Positions 1-5,710 of a stretch of DNA of 6,952 nt are shown in pieces (the stretch's first letter is position 1; each line of letters begins with the position of its first letter). The notes under the pieces were generated by a model. The model was not told the origin of the DNA and did not search any database. It saw only the letters and a program-made list of their open reading frames with translations. The translations under genes were made by a program, and so were the position numbers. This DNA comes from Ruminiclostridium sp. (GTDB taxonomy: Bacteria > Bacillota_A > Clostridia > Oscillospirales > Oscillospiraceae): contig JAFXCU010000188.1 of NCBI GenBank assembly GCA_017521345.1, positions 1-6,952 of the forward strand. Reading direction: 5' to 3'.

Positions 1-2
1 CT

Positions 3-41
3 ACCGAAGCATTTATGGCCGTCCTCAAGCTGGATGAATAA
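3..41 (+). CDS. 3' end of an unidentified upstream gene (partial)
   Basis: Reading frame 3 is open from the left edge and ends at TAA (39-41), giving the C-terminal residues TEAFMAVLKLDE. An intrinsic terminator begins five bases after the stop, which is the expected arrangement for the end of a real transcription unit and is the main reason to believe this frame. Twelve residues are too few to assign a family or function. The gene runs in the same direction as the his operon but is separated from it by the terminator, so it is probably a different transcription unit. Confidence 0.55.
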   Translation, partial: TEAFMAVLKLDE

Positions 42-45
42 GGAC

Positions 46-75
46 AAAAACGACCGCCGGTTGGCGGTCGTTTTT
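46..75 (+). terminator. Rho-independent terminator of the upstream gene
   Basis: A perfect 13-bp stem pairs AAAAACGACCGCC (46-58) with GGCGGTCGTTTTT (63-75) across a GGTT loop (59-62). The 8-bp GC-rich core is followed by five T residues and preceded by five A residues, so the structure could also terminate transcription arriving on the opposite strand. It closes the upstream gene and insulates the his promoter region from read-through. Confidence 0.93.
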
Positions 76-148
76 ACGTTTCCCGTTGTTGGACGATTCT
101 TTCGGCCTCTGTCTGTGGCAGGAGATTGCTTTTTCTTTCCTCAGGGGC

Positions 149-177
149 TTGTGGAATCGGTATAAAAGAGGTATGAT
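149..177 (+). promoter_or_regulatory. Candidate upstream (distal) promoter for the his operon
   Basis: TTGTGG (149-154) and TATGAT (172-177) are separated by 17 bases. The -10 box matches the sigma-A consensus at 5 of 6 positions, the -35 only at 3 of 6. Transcription from here would start near position 184 and place all three downstream inverted repeats in a leader of about 110 bases. It is weaker by consensus than the proximal promoter at 228-256, so it may be secondary or not used. Confidence 0.35.
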
Positions 178-194
178 ATTATTTCAAAAAATTT

Positions 195-208
195 CTGTCC
201 TGGGACAG
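195..208. repeat. Inverted repeat 1 in the his control region
   Basis: CTGTCC (195-200) and GGACAG (203-208) form a dyad centred near 201.5. As RNA it would make a 5-bp stem with a CTGG loop; the flanking TTT and GAAA could add pairs around a one-base bulge. It lacks a following T-run, so it is not a terminator. It is the first of three dyads in 60 bases and could be a protein site or simply a small hairpin; the sequence alone does not decide. Confidence 0.45.
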
Positions 209-210
209 GA

Positions 211-230
211 AAAGAGGCCTACCCCTCTTT
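211..230. repeat. Inverted repeat 2 in the his control region
   Basis: AAAGAGG (211-217) and CCTCTTT (224-230) are perfect 7-base arms around a 6-base centre (CCTACC). The right arm runs into the -35 box of the proximal promoter (228-233). The 6-base spacer is the same as in the next dyad (233-254), though the arm sequences differ. Possible roles are a second regulator site or a leader hairpin if transcription starts upstream. No T-run follows, so termination is unlikely. Confidence 0.5.
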
Positions 231-256
231 ACTTTATCACGGTAGAGTGATAAAAT
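228..256 (+). promoter_or_regulatory. Candidate main (proximal) promoter of the his operon
   Basis: TTTACT (228-233; 4 of 6 match to TTGACA) and TAAAAT (251-256; 5 of 6 match to TATAAT) are separated by an optimal 17 bases. Transcription would start near 263, leaving an untranslated leader of about 34 bases before the hisZ ATG, too short for a riboswitch or T-box. The spacer is occupied by a perfect inverted repeat (233-254), which would make this promoter easy to repress. The region is AT-rich compared with the coding DNA on either side. Confidence 0.55.
233..254. promoter_or_regulatory. Operator-like inverted repeat within the his promoter
   Basis: Perfect 8-base arms TTTATCAC (233-240) and GTGATAAA (247-254) flank a 6-base centre GGTAGA. 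The dyad starts at the last base of the -35 box and ends inside the -10 box, so a bound dimer would block RNA polymerase. Histidine genes in Gram-positive bacteria are known to be controlled by HIS T-boxes or by a TrpR-family repressor (HisR/YerC); with no T-box here, a HisR-like repressor is a reasonable candidate. Assigning the protein is inference: I cannot compare the site with a HisR motif. As RNA the arms would form an AT-rich hairpin, an alternative explanation if transcription starts upstream. Confidence 0.55.
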
Positions 257-296
257 GTCTCAAACAATGGTATGACAGAGAAAGGGGTATCCACCC

Positions 297-1406
297 ATGG
301 AATTTGATTGGAACATTCTCCGTAGCGGTGAGCAGACCATCTACCGCCTGCGTGGTTTATATGAGAAGTACGGCTACCGCCGGTTCAAGATGAGCAAGTT
401 CGAGGAGTACGACCTGTACGTCCGGAACAAGGACTTCCTCATCAGCGACCGGATGATCACCTTTACCGATGCCCGGGGGGTCCTCATGGCCCTGAAGCCC
501 GACGTGACCATCTCCATCGTGAAAAACACCCGGGAGAAGGAACCCGGTCCCCGGAAGGTCTATTATAATGAGAACGTCTACCGCACCAGCCAGGGAGACG
601 GCACCTTCCAGGAGATCATGCAGACCGGCCTGGAGTGCATCGGTGAGGTGGACCTGTACCACATCTACGAGGTCATTGCCCTGGCCGTTCAGAGCCTGCA
701 GGCCATCAGCCCCGACTACGTCCTGGACGTGTCCCACATGGGCCTGGTCTCCGGCTTTATGGAGGCCGCCGGGGTCCCCGAGGAGGACTATCCCGTCATC
801 CTGGAGGCCGTCCGGGAAAAGAACGCCGCTGCCCTGCGGGCCTTCTGCCAGGAAAAGGCCATGAGCCCCACCGTCACCGGTTTGCTGGAGAAGTTGGTCA
901 CCACCTACGGCACCATGGAAACCGTTCTGGAAGAGCTGGCCCCCCTGTGCCTGGGCGGCATCAAGACCCGTCAGGCCTGGGAAGAGCTGAACGCCATCTG
1001 CACCCTGCTCCGTGCCAACGGCCTGGGAGACAAGGTCTACCTGGACTTCTCCGTAGAGGGCGGCATGGACTACTACAGCGGCATCGTCTTCCGGGGCTTC
1101 ATCAAGGGCCTGGCGGCGGGGGTCCTCTCCGGCGGTCAGTACGACAAGATGGTGGAGAAGATGGGCAAGCACTGCGGCGCCATCGGCTTTGCCATCTACC
1201 TGGATGAGCTGGACCGGCTCCGTCCTGCGGAGGCATCCTGGGATGCCGATGTGCTGGTCCTCTATGATGAAAAGACCGACCTGACCGCCCTCACCGGGAA
1301 GCTTTCCTCCCTGGCGGCGGAAGGAAAGAAGGCCCTGGCCCGGAAAGAGGCTGCCGGCCTGCATGTGAAAGAGACCATCAACATGAGAGGAGGGGAGCAG
1401 GCATGA
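297..1406 (+). CDS. hisZ: ATP phosphoribosyltransferase regulatory subunit HisZ
   Basis: HisZ is a catalytically inactive histidyl-tRNA synthetase paralogue that binds short-form HisG; the complex is the active ATP phosphoribosyltransferase, and HisZ is needed for activity and histidine feedback control. The 369-residue product has a class II synthetase fold signature: the LKPDVT segment (66-71), a motif 2-like stretch VYRTSQGDGTFQEIMQTG (94-111) leading to ECIG, GGMDYYSG (255-262), SGGQYD (278-283) and GAIGFAI (294-300). Only about 60 residues follow, without a recognisable HisRS anticodon-binding domain. This, and the immediate neighbour hisG, exclude a real HisRS. The motif 2 loop is unlike that of a charging enzyme. 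Start ATG 297 has an upstream AAAGGGG (281-287) nine bases away. The TGA overlaps the hisG ATG by four bases. Confidence 0.95.
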   Translation: MEFDWNILRSGEQTIYRLRGLYEKYGYRRFKMSKFEEYDLYVRNKDFLISDRMITFTDARGVLMALKPDVTISIVKNTREKEPGPRKVYYNENVYRTSQGDGTFQEIMQTGLECIGEVDLYHIYEVIALAVQSLQAISPDYVLDVSHMGLVSGFMEAAGVPEEDYPVILEAVREKNAAALRAFCQEKAMSPTVTGLLEKLVTTYGTMETVLEELAPLCLGGIKTRQAWEELNAICTLLRANGLGDKVYLDFSVEGGMDYYSGIVFRGFIKGLAAGVLSGGQYDKMVEKMGKHCGAIGFAIYLDELDRLRPAEASWDADVLVLYDEKTDLTALTGKLSSLAAEGKKALARKEAAGLHVKETINMRGGEQA

Positions 1407-2053
1407 GCGATTTTCTGAATGTGGCCCTGCCCAAGGGCAGACTGGGCGAGAAGGTCTACGCCATGTTCGCCAAGGCGGGCTTCCCCTGTGACGAGCTCCT
1501 GGACCCCAAGCGGAAGCTCATCTTTGAAAACCCCGAGGCCAAGGTCCGGTACTTTTGGGTCAAGCCCTCGGACGTGGCTGTCTACGTGGAGCGGGGCGCC
1601 GCCGACGTGGGCGTGGTGGGTAAGGACATCCTGCTGGAGTACGAGCCCGACATCTACGAGCTGCTGGACCTGAACGTGGGCAAGTGCCGTATGTGCGTGG
1701 CCGCCAAGAACGACTTCCGGGACGACCCGGACCGGGTCCTGCGGGTGGCCACCAAGTTCTCCCGGATCGCCCGGAACTTCTACGCCAGCCGGAGCCGGGA
1801 CATCGACATCATCCACCTCCAGGGCTCCATTGAGATCGCCCCCATCCTGGACATGACCGACGTGATCGTGGACATCGTGGAGACGGGCACCACCCTGAAG
1901 GAGAACAACCTCAGCCCCATTGAGACCATCGTGCCCATCAGCGCACGTTTCATCGCCAATAAAGTCAGCTTTAAGTTCAAGCACGAGGCCATCCAGAAGC
2001 TCTATGAGAGCCTCTCTGAGCAGGTGGCCGCCAAGGAGGCAGAAGCAAAATGA
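1403..2053 (+). CDS. hisG: ATP phosphoribosyltransferase catalytic subunit, short form
   Basis: This enzyme (EC 2.4.2.17) joins ATP and PRPP to give phosphoribosyl-ATP, the committed step of histidine synthesis. At 216 residues it is the short form, lacking the C-terminal ACT-like regulatory domain of the roughly 300-residue long form, and therefore depends on HisZ, encoded just upstream. Visible motifs are LPKGRLGEK (9-17), ADVGVVGKDILLE (67-79) and the PRPP-binding loop DIVETGTTLKENNL (157-170). The C-terminus ends in a charged tail (VAAKEAEAK). Start ATG 1403 lies within the hisZ stop as ATGA and has an AGGAGG (1388-1393) nine bases upstream; the same ATGA arrangement joins it to hisD, so translation of the three genes is probably coupled. 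Confidence 0.98.
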   Translation: MSDFLNVALPKGRLGEKVYAMFAKAGFPCDELLDPKRKLIFENPEAKVRYFWVKPSDVAVYVERGAADVGVVGKDILLEYEPDIYELLDLNVGKCRMCVAAKNDFRDDPDRVLRVATKFSRIARNFYASRSRDIDIIHLQGSIEIAPILDMTDVIVDIVETGTTLKENNLSPIETIVPISARFIANKVSFKFKHEAIQKLYESLSEQVAAKEAEAK

Positions 2054-3339
2054 TTCGAATCTTAAAGGAAGCAGAAGTCAGCCGTGACGCCATCTTCGCC
2101 CGGGAGGACCCGGTGGAGAGCGTAGAGGCCCCCGTCCGTGCCATCATCGAGGACGTGAAGGCCAACGGCGACGCCGCATTGAAGAAGTATACCAAGGAAT
2201 TTGACGGGGCAGACCTTACCTCCGTGGAGGTGGGTGCCGGTTCCATCGACGACGGCTTCCGCAACGCCGACCCCTTCCTGGTGGATATCCTCTACCGGGC
2301 CGCCGAGCGTGTGGCCGCCTTCCACCAGCACCAGGTCCGCAACAGCTTCATCGTCAACGACGAGTCCGGCATTGTCATGGGCCAGAAGGTCATCCCCCTG
2401 GAGCGGGTGGGCCTGTACATCCCCGGCGGCACCGCCGCTTACCCCTCCAGCGTCATCATGAACTGCATCCCCGCCAAGCTGGCCGGGGTCAAGGAGATCT
2501 TCATGGTCACCCCCCCTGACAAGAACGGCAAGATCCACCCCAACATCCTGGCAGCTGCCCGGATCTGCGGTGTGAACCGGGTCTTCCGGGTGGGCGGCGC
2601 CCAGGCTGTGGCCGCCCTGGCCTACGGCACCGAGACCATCCCCAAGGTGGACAAGATCGTGGGCCCCGGCAACCAGTATGTGGCCGAGGCCAAGAAGCAG
2701 GTCTTCGGCAAGGTGGGCATCGACATGGTGGCCGGTCCCAGCGAGATCCTGGTGATCGCCGACGGCAAGAACAACCCCCAGGTGGTGGCCGCCGACCTGC
2801 TGAGCCAGGCCGAGCACGACGTGAACGCCTCCGCCGTTCTGGTCACCGACAGCGAGGAGCTGGCCGTGGCCGTCCAGGCTGCCATTGAGGAGCAGCTGCC
2901 CAAGCTCAAGCGCCAGGACATCGCCCGGGCCTCCATCGAGAACAACGGCAAGATCATCATTGCCAAGTCCATTGCTTCTGCCATCCAGATCTCCAACGAG
3001 ATCGCCCCTGAGCACCTGGAGCTGTGCATTGACGAGCCCTTCGAGTGGCTGGATAAGATACGCAACGCCGGTTCCATCTTCATGGGCCGCAACTGCCCCG
3101 AGGCCCTGGGTGACTACTTTGCCGGTCCCAACCACACCCTGCCCACCAGCGGTACGGCCCGGTTCTCCAGCCCCCTGTCTGTGGACGACTTCGTGAAGAA
3201 GACCCAGTACACCTACTACACCAGGGATGCCCTGGCAGTGGCACAGCAGTCCGTGTCCCACTTTGCCAAGCAGGAGGGCCTCACCGGCCACGCCCGCTCC
3301 ATCGACATCCGCTTTGACCCCAACGTGATGGGAGAATGA
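2050..3339 (+). CDS. hisD: Histidinol dehydrogenase
   Basis: HisD (EC 1.1.1.23) carries out the last two steps, the zinc-dependent NAD-linked oxidation of L-histidinol to histidine through histidinal. Its 429 residues match the normal family length. Characteristic stretches are [14 protein letters not shown] (about 121-134), [13 protein letters not shown] and [12 protein letters not shown]. Residues aligning with the E. coli zinc ligands are Q253 and H256 (in SQAEHD), D355 (in [13 protein letters not shown]) and H414 (in GHARSIDIR); the catalytic pair is E321-H322 in APEHLEL. All key residues are present, so the enzyme should be active in the cytoplasm. Start ATG 2050 overlaps the hisG stop by four bases and has AAGGAGG (2033-2039) ten bases upstream. 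hisC follows after four bases. Confidence 0.98.
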   Translation: MIRILKEAEVSRDAIFAREDPVESVEAPVRAIIEDVKANGDAALKKYTKEFDGADLTSVEVGAGSIDDGFRNADPFLVDILYRAAERVAAFHQHQVRNSFIVNDESGIVMGQKVIPLERVGLYIPGGTAAYPSSVIMNCIPAKLAGVKEIFMVTPPDKNGKIHPNILAAARICGVNRVFRVGGAQAVAALAYGTETIPKVDKIVGPGNQYVAEAKKQVFGKVGIDMVAGPSEILVIADGKNNPQVVAADLLSQAEHDVNASAVLVTDSEELAVAVQAAIEEQLPKLKRQDIARASIENNGKIIIAKSIASAIQISNEIAPEHLELCIDEPFEWLDKIRNAGSIFMGRNCPEALGDYFAGPNHTLPTSGTARFSSPLSVDDFVKKTQYTYYTRDALAVAQQSVSHFAKQEGLTGHARSIDIRFDPNVMGE

Positions 3340-3343
3340 TACC

Positions 3344-4411
3344 ATGAGCCGATTCCTCAGCCCCAAGTACGCCAAGTTAGAGGCGTACACCCCCGGGGAG
3401 CAGCCCCGGGACAAGCAGTATATCAAGCTCAACACCAACGAGTCCCCCTATCCCCCTTCCCCTCAGGTGCTGGATGCCCTGACCCGGAAAGAGGTCGAGG
3501 ACCTGCGGCTGTATTCCGACCCGGAGGGGACCTTCCTCCGGGAGAAGCTGGCCAAGCTCTACGGGGTGGAGCCGGGGAACGTCTTCCTGTCCAACGGCTC
3601 TGACGACATCCTGAACTTCGCCTTCATGGCCTTCGCCCACGACGGCGCGGTTTTCCCCGGCCTGACCTACAGCTTCTATCCCGTCTTTGCCGACCTCCAC
3701 GGGGTGGCCTACGAGACCGTTCCTCTCAATGAGGACTTCTCCGTGGACGTGGAAGGGATGAAGGGCACCGGGAAGTTCACCGTCCTGGCCAACCCCAATG
3801 CCCCCACGGGCCTGGCCCTGCCCCTGTCCCAGGTGGAAGAGATCATCGCCTCCAACCCCGACCGGGTGGTGGTCATCGACGAGGCCTATGTGGACTTCGG
3901 CGCAGAATCTGCCGCCAGCCTGGTGGGCAAGTACGAGAACCTGCTGGTGGTCATGACCTATTCCAAGTCCCGGTCCATGGCCGGTGCCCGCCTGGGCTTC
4001 GCCCTGGCCAGCCGCCCCATCATCCAGGACCTGGAGAAGATCAAGTACTCCACCAACCCCTATAACGTCAACCGCCTGACCCTGAAGCTGGGAGAGGCCG
4101 CCGTTGACTCTGACGACTACTTCCGAGAAAACGCCCGGAAGATCATGGACACCCGGGAACAGACCGCAGCGGCCCTGCGGGACCTGGGCTTCACCATGCC
4201 CGACTCCAAGACCAACTTCCTCTTTGTCAAGCGGGAGGGACTGGACGGAGCCGTCCTGTACCAGAAGCTCAAGGACCGTGGTGTCCTCATCCGCCACTTC
4301 TCCGATCCCCGGATCGCCCAGTACAACCGGGTGACCATCGGCACCCCGGAGGAGATGGCAGCCTTCCTGGAAGGTGTGAAAGAGATCATGAAGGAGGAGG
4401 GACTGGCATGA
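3344..4411 (+). CDS. hisC: Histidinol-phosphate aminotransferase
   Basis: HisC (EC 2.6.1.9) is a pyridoxal phosphate enzyme of aminotransferase fold type I that converts imidazole acetol phosphate and glutamate to histidinol phosphate. The 355-residue protein has the usual length. Seen in order: LNTNESPYPPSP near the N-terminus, SNGSDDILNFAF for cofactor phosphate binding, NPNAPTG (150-156), D179 in VIDEAYVDF that contacts the pyridine nitrogen, the Schiff-base lysine K208 in TYSKSRSMAGARLGF with R216 for phosphate, and R329 in YNRVTIGTPEE for the substrate carboxylate. The location in the his operon separates it from other members of this broad family. A GGGAGA (3330-3335) lies eight bases before ATG 3344. 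The TGA overlaps the hisB start as ATGA. Confidence 0.97.
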   Translation: MSRFLSPKYAKLEAYTPGEQPRDKQYIKLNTNESPYPPSPQVLDALTRKEVEDLRLYSDPEGTFLREKLAKLYGVEPGNVFLSNGSDDILNFAFMAFAHDGAVFPGLTYSFYPVFADLHGVAYETVPLNEDFSVDVEGMKGTGKFTVLANPNAPTGLALPLSQVEEIIASNPDRVVVIDEAYVDFGAESAASLVGKYENLLVVMTYSKSRSMAGARLGFALASRPIIQDLEKIKYSTNPYNVNRLTLKLGEAAVDSDDYFRENARKIMDTREQTAAALRDLGFTMPDSKTNFLFVKREGLDGAVLYQKLKDRGVLIRHFSDPRIAQYNRVTIGTPEEMAAFLEGVKEIMKEEGLA

Positions 4412-4989
4412 GACAGGCCAACATCACCCGGAAGACCGGGGAGACCGACATCACCCTGACCCTGAACCTGGACGGCGGCCCGGCCAAGATCCAGACCGGC
4501 GTGGGGTTCTTTGACCATATGCTCTCCGCCTTTGCCCGCCACGGGGGCTTCGGCCTGGAGGTCACCTGCACCGGTGACACCTGGGTGGACGACCACCACT
4601 CTGTGGAGGACGTGGGCATCTGCTTAGGCGACGCCTTTGCCCAGGCTCTGGGAGATATGCGGGGGGTGGAGCGCTTCGGCCACTTCATCCTGCCCATGGA
4701 CGAGGCCCTGATCCTCTCCGCCGTGGACCTGTCCGGCCGGGGGATGCTCTGCTGGGAGGCAGACATGCCCACCGAGAAGGTCGGCACCTTCGACACCGAG
4801 CTGGTGAAGGAGTTCTGGCTGGCCTTTGTCCGCCGGGCCAACTGCACCCTGCACATCCGCAAGCTGGCCGGAGAGAACAGCCACCACATCATCGAGGGTA
4901 TCTTCAAGTCTGCCGCCCGGAGCCTGAAGATGGCCGTGAAGACCAACGGCACCGATGAGGTGCCTTCGACGAAAGGCGTTTTGGTCTAA
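4408..4989 (+). CDS. hisB: Imidazoleglycerol-phosphate dehydratase (monofunctional)
   Basis: HisB (EC 4.2.1.19) removes water from imidazoleglycerol phosphate to give imidazole acetol phosphate, using a manganese site. The 193-residue product has the family signatures: GVGFFDHMLSAFARHG (31-46), DDHHSVEDVGICLGDA (61-76), and a late ENSHHIIEGIFKSAARS (156-172) with metal-binding H159, H160 and E163, ending in the typical STKGVL. There is no N-terminal HAD phosphatase domain, so unlike the E. coli bifunctional protein this one cannot supply histidinol-phosphate phosphatase activity; that gene must be elsewhere. Start ATG 4408 overlaps the hisC stop and follows AGGAGGAGG (4392-4400) by seven bases. 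It ends the first tightly coupled block; a palindromic repeat begins seven bases after its TAA. Confidence 0.98.
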   Translation: MRQANITRKTGETDITLTLNLDGGPAKIQTGVGFFDHMLSAFARHGGFGLEVTCTGDTWVDDHHSVEDVGICLGDAFAQALGDMRGVERFGHFILPMDEALILSAVDLSGRGMLCWEADMPTEKVGTFDTELVKEFWLAFVRRANCTLHIRKLAGENSHHIIEGIFKSAARSLKMAVKTNGTDEVPSTKGVLV

Positions 4990-4996
4990 CTTACCA

Positions 4997-5049
4997 TGTA
5001 GGGGCGGCTAGCAGCCGCCCGCGGGCCGATGTGGTCATCGGCCCCTACA
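4997..5049. repeat. Palindromic intergenic repeat (REP/MITE-like) between hisB and hisH
   Basis: The 53-base element has 9-base terminal inverted repeats TGTAGGGGC (4997-5005) and GCCCCTACA (5041-5049). Inside are two strong GC-rich hairpins: GGGCGGCT (5002-5009) with AGCCGCCC (5013-5020), loop AGC; and GGGCCGATG (5023-5031) with CATCGGCCC (5036-5044), loop TGGT. The terminal pairing and the two internal hairpins are mutually exclusive in part. There is no T-run, so it is not an intrinsic terminator. I recall similar TGTAGGGGC...GCCCCTACA units as dispersed intergenic repeats in Oscillospiraceae-type Clostridia, but copy number cannot be tested from one window. It is too short to code for anything. 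Likely effects are on mRNA stability or processing between hisB and hisH. Confidence 0.85.
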
Positions 5050-5074
5050 ATCGGATCGAGAGAACTACTCCAAC

Positions 5075-5080
5075 AGGAGG
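5075..5080 (+). promoter_or_regulatory. Ribosome binding site fixing the hisH start
   Basis: AGGAGG sits seven bases before ATG 5088. It decides between this ATG and an in-frame GTG at 5031, which would add 19 residues encoded mainly by the palindromic repeat and its flank. The GTG has no such site and lies within a predicted hairpin. Because hisH cannot be coupled to hisB by overlap, this strong site probably drives its independent initiation. Confidence 0.88.
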
Positions 5081-5087
5081 AATACAT

Positions 5088-5708
5088 ATGATTGCTGTCA
5101 TTGATTACGGCGTGGGAAACCTGTTCTCCCTCTGCCGTTCCTTAGAAGCCATCGGCCAGGAGCCGGTGGTCACCGGAGACCCTGAGCTGCTGCGGAAGGC
5201 AGACAAGCTCTTCCTCCCCGGCGTGGGCGCCGTTGCAGACGCCCGGGAAAAGCTCCGCCAGAGCGGTCTGGAGGAGGTCATCAAGGAGGAAGTGGCCAAG
5301 GGCAAGCCCATCATGGGCATCTGCCTGGGCATGCAGCTCCTCTTTGAAGAGAGCCAGGAGTTCGGTACCTGGGAGGGCCTGGGCCTCATCCCCGGCAAGG
5401 TGGTCACCATGGAGGGGGTCATCCCCGCTGACTATAAGGTGCCCCACATCGGCTGGAACCAGCTCCACTTCCCCCAGGGGGACCGTCACCCCCTGCTGAA
5501 GACCGTGGGGGAGGGTGAGTGCGTCTACTTCGTCCACACCTTCTACGCCACGGAATGTGACGAGGCCGTCATCGCCACCGCCGAGTACGGGGCCGAGCTC
5601 ACGGCTGCCGTTGCCAGGGGCAACGTGATGGGCTGTCAGTTCCACCCGGAAAAGAGCGGGGACGTGGGCCTTGCCATCCTGCGGACCTTCTGTGAGGGGG
5701 ACTGGTGA
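5088..5708 (+). CDS. hisH: Imidazole glycerol phosphate synthase, glutaminase subunit
   Basis: HisH is the class I glutamine amidotransferase half of IGP synthase; it hydrolyses glutamine and channels ammonia to HisF. From ATG 5088 the product has 206 residues, normal for the family. The N-terminus IAVIDYGVGNLFSL is typical. The triad is visible: nucleophile C79 in GICLGMQLLFE, and H186 and E188 in QFHPEKS. LPGVGA and PHIGWNQL, involved in the oxyanion region and interface in this family, are also present. The alternative in-frame start GTG 5031 lies within the upstream repeat and lacks both an RBS and family support. The TGA at 5706-5708 abuts hisA, and hisF, the partner subunit, lies one gene further on. 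Confidence 0.97.
   Translation: MIAVIDYGVGNLFSLCRSLEAIGQEPVVTGDPELLRKADKLFLPGVGAVADAREKLRQSGLEEVIKEEVAKGKPIMGICLGMQLLFEESQEFGTWEGLGLIPGKVVTMEGVIPADYKVPHIGWNQLHFPQGDRHPLLKTVGEGECVYFVHTFYATECDEAVIATAEYGAELTAAVARGNVMGCQFHPEKSGDVGLAILRTFCEGDW
5694..5700 (+). promoter_or_regulatory. Ribosome binding site for hisA, inside hisH
   Basis: GAGGGGG lies four bases before a possible GTG start (5705, overlapping the hisH TGA as GTGA) and ten bases before ATG 5711. The latter spacing is more usual, and the ATG start gives the normal HisA N-terminus (MKIFPAIDL). The site therefore favours 5711, though not decisively. Confidence 0.6.
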
Positions 5709-5710
5709 CC

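Noticed and set aside
211..235. Second hairpin as an intrinsic terminator/attenuator
   Set aside because: The stem is only 7 bp and is followed by ACTTTATC rather than a run of T residues.
76..296. Possible T-box, riboswitch or His-codon attenuator upstream of hisZ
   Set aside because: No T-box consensus (TGGNACCGCG-like), no terminator with a T-run after 75, and no leader peptide with His codons. The only mini-frame seen (255-275, MSQTMV) has no His and no good RBS.
297..1406. A true histidyl-tRNA synthetase (hisS)
   Set aside because: The protein is short for HisRS, has no recognisable anticodon-binding domain, has a motif 2 unlike a charging enzyme, and overlaps a short-form hisG that requires HisZ.
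2062..3438. Long minus-strand open frame of 458 codons opposite hisD, and other long antisense frames opposite hisZ, hisC, hisB, hisH and hisA
   Set aside because: They are mirror frames created by the high-GC codon bias of the sense genes; the translations are low-complexity, rich in G, V, L, H, D and Q, with no family signature or RBS, while the sense strand has intact known enzymes.
4997..5049. Hairpins between hisB and hisH as a transcription terminator
   Set aside because: There is no T-run after either stem, and hisH, hisA and hisF continue the same pathway in the same orientation without an obvious new promoter.
4990..5087. Internal promoter for hisHAF
   Set aside because: I could not find a convincing -35/-10 pair with 16-18 base spacing in the gap; most of it is the GC-rich repeat.
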